Shown piece by piece: positions 62,647 to 64,000 of a stretch of 64,000 bases of DNA. The stretch is taken from positions 124,001 to 188,000 of the forward strand of contig NZ_WCHR01000020.1 in NCBI RefSeq assembly GCF_008973825.1, written 5' to 3'. Position numbers and translations under genes: made by a program. The DNA comes from Gemmobacter serpentinus. Its GTDB lineage: Bacteria; Pseudomonadota; Alphaproteobacteria; Rhodobacterales; Rhodobacteraceae. The notes below the pieces were generated by a model that saw only the letters and a list, made by a program, of their open reading frames with translations, was not told the origin of the DNA and did not search any database. Each line of letters begins with the position of its first letter. Position 1 is the first letter of the stretch.

Positions 62647-64000
62647 CTAGGCCCCGGCGGCGACCTCTGTCGCGCGGGCGCGCAGGGTGAATTTCTGGAT
62701 CTTGCCGGTCGAGGTCTTGGGCAGATCAGCAAAGACCACCCGCGCGGGCAGTTTGTAGGACGCGATCAGCGTCCGGCAATGCGCGATCAGCTCCGCCTCA
62801 TCGGCCAGCCGATCCGGGTGCAATTCGACGAAGGCACAGGGACGCTCGCCCCATTTCGCATCGGGCATCGCCACCACCGCGCAAAGGGCCACCGCAGGGT
62901 GCTTGTAAAGCGCATCCTCCACCTCGATCGACGAGATATTCTCGCCCCCGGAAATGATGATGTCCTTGGAGCGATCCTTCAGCTGCACATAGCCATCGGG
63001 ATGCATGACCCCCAGATCACCGGAATGGAACCACCCGCCGGCAAAGGCCTCGGTCGTGGCCTTGGGGTTTTTCAGATAGCCCTTCATCACCACATTGCCG
63101 CGGAACATCACCTCGCCCAGCGTCTCACCATCGGCGGGCACCGGCTGCATGGTTTCGGGATCCAGAACGGCAAGATCGGACAGCGACAGATAGCGCACGC
63201 CCTGCCGGGCCTTGCGGGCGGCCTGTTCGGCAGCAGGCAGCGCGTCCCAATCGGTGTTCCATTCATTGACCACGGTCGGCCCATAGGTTTCGGTCAGCCC
63301 GTAAAGATGGTTCACCCGGAACCCTGCCGCCGCCATTGCCTGCAACACCGCCTCGGGCGGCGGGGCGGCGGCGGTGTTGAAGGTCACCTGCTGCGGGAAA
63401 ACGCGCTTTTCCGCATCCGGGGCGTTCAGCAGCGTCGACATGACGATGGGCGCGCCACAAAGATGGGTCACGCCATGTTCGGCGATGGCCGCATAGATCG
63501 CCCCCGCCCGCACCCAACGCAGACAGACATGCGTGCCGCCCTGCACCGCAATGGTCCAGCTGAAGCTCCAGCCATTGCAATGGAACATCGGCAGCGTCCA
63601 CAGATAGACCGGATGTTTGCCCATCTCGCCATGCAGGCTGTTGTTCAGCGCCATCAGCGCGGCGCCCCGGTGGTGGTAGACCACGCCCTTGGGATTGCCG
63701 GTGGTGCCGGACGTATAGTTTAGCGCGATGGCGTCCCATTCGTCGTCGGGCAGGACCGGATCAAATTGGGGATCACCGCTGGCCAGAAAGGCGTCGTAAT
63801 CCAGCGTGCCGATCCGCGCGCCTTTGGGGGGCACGCCGGTTTCCGGGTATTCGCTGTCATCATAATCAATGATCAGCGGCCTCACCTTGGCCTGCGCCAA
63901 CGCCTCGGCCATCACAGCGGAAAATTCGCGGTCCACGATCAACACGCGGGTTTCGGCATGATCCAGCTGAAAGGCGATGGTCGCGGCATCGGATCGGGTA
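62647..64000 (-). CDS. Acyl-CoA synthetase (C-terminal part; start beyond window)
   Basis: The frame stays open to the right edge; visible residues begin TRSDAATIAFQLDHAETRV, so about 90 N-terminal residues are missing. It is an AMP-forming acyl-CoA ligase: P-loop YTSGTTGNPKGVVYHH, PMFHCNGWSFSWT, VNHLYGLTETYGP, HSGDLGVMHPDGYVQLKDRSKDII, and the catalytic lysine in LPKTSTGKIQKF. Best match by motifs is the DmdB/medium-chain ligase group. Near AcuI, a link to acrylate/propionate or methylmercaptopropionate metabolism is possible but not proved. GTG 63943 is internal. Confidence 0.9.
   Translation of the reverse strand, partial: TRSDAATIAFQLDHAETRVLIVDREFSAVMAEALAQAKVRPLIIDYDDSEYPETGVPPKGARIGTLDYDAFLASGDPQFDPVLPDDEWDAIALNYTSGTTGNPKGVVYHHRGAALMALNNSLHGEMGKHPVYLWTLPMFHCNGWSFSWTIAVQGGTHVCLRWVRAGAIYAAIAEHGVTHLCGAPIVMSTLLNAPDAEKRVFPQQVTFNTAAAPPPEAVLQAMAAAGFRVNHLYGLTETYGPTVVNEWNTDWDALPAAEQAARKARQGVRYLSLSDLAVLDPETMQPVPADGETLGEVMFRGNVVMKGYLKNPKATTEAFAGGWFHSGDLGVMHPDGYVQLKDRSKDIIISGGENISSIEVEDALYKHPAVALCAVVAMPDAKWGERPCAFVELHPDRLADEAELIAHCRTLIASYKLPARVVFADLPKTSTGKIQKFTLRARATEVAAGA

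Overview
The window is GC-rich and densely coding, with short intergenic gaps and many ATGA or TGATG stop/start overlaps. The gene content (AapJQMP-type amino-acid ABC transporter, TctABC/TctDE tricarboxylate system, paired family-5 peptide ABC transporters, many GntR/FCD regulators, PrpD-fold enzymes) suggests an alphaproteobacterium of the Rhodobacterales/Paracoccaceae type. That placement is inference from content; there is no rRNA or other marker gene here. I found no tRNA, rRNA, CRISPR array, prophage or insertion sequence.

Layout. (1) 1-6.6 kb, minus: peptide ABC transporter (binding protein, two permeases, fused double ATPase), then a beta-lactamase-fold serine hydrolase and the start of an N-formylglutamate-amidohydrolase-like gene. 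(2) 6.7-12.0 kb, plus: Lrp-type regulator, aldehyde dehydrogenase, class III aminotransferase, a dihydroxyphthalate-decarboxylase-like protein and a HpaI-type aldolase. (3) 12.1-20.2 kb: a GntR/FCD regulator broken by an in-frame stop, divergent from a second peptide ABC transporter operon that carries a C45 acyltransferase/peptidase and an alpha/beta hydrolase. (4) 20.3-29.2 kb: gamma-glutamyltransferase, RraA-like and GhrA-like genes, LysR, PaiB-like, an HSL-type hydrolase, then a second copy of the alpha/beta hydrolase with an intact paralogue of the broken regulator, and a sucrase/ferredoxin-like protein. (5) 29.5-38.5 kb, minus: aapJQMP followed by three different MmgE/PrpD genes and a GST in one apparent operon, divergent from a cystathionine beta-lyase-like gene and a GntR regulator. 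(6) 40.8-48.5 kb, minus: a compact seven-gene operon: NicX-like ring-cleavage dioxygenase, acyl-CoA-dehydrogenase-fold protein, SRPBCC-alpha/beta hydrolase fusion, TetR, glutamine-synthetase-like ligase, flavin reductase, APC permease. (7) 49.2-55.3 kb, minus: tctDE-tctCBA plus a methylisocitrate-lyase-family gene. (8) 55.4-64 kb: class A beta-lactamase, YaeQ, SDR and NTF2-like pair with LysR, FAD-linked oxidase, GntR-AcuI pair, and the C-terminal part of an acyl-CoA ligase.

How it fits together. The window is essentially a run of catabolic cassettes, each pairing an importer with amide, C-S/C-N or ring-cleaving enzymes and a dedicated regulator. The strongest candidate for an undescribed system is region 6. 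Its gene order suggests uptake of an aromatic or heterocyclic amine (APC), gamma-glutamylation (GS-like), hydroxylation by a two-component flavin monooxygenase (dehydrogenase-fold protein plus reductase), Fe(II) ring cleavage (NicX-like) and hydrolysis (fusion protein). Region 5 is the second candidate: an amino-acid importer with three PrpD-fold enzymes and a PLP lyase, both promoter regions carrying a TGTATACA motif. The duplicated hydrolase/regulator module of regions 3 and 4, with one regulator disrupted, is a clear case of recent divergence.
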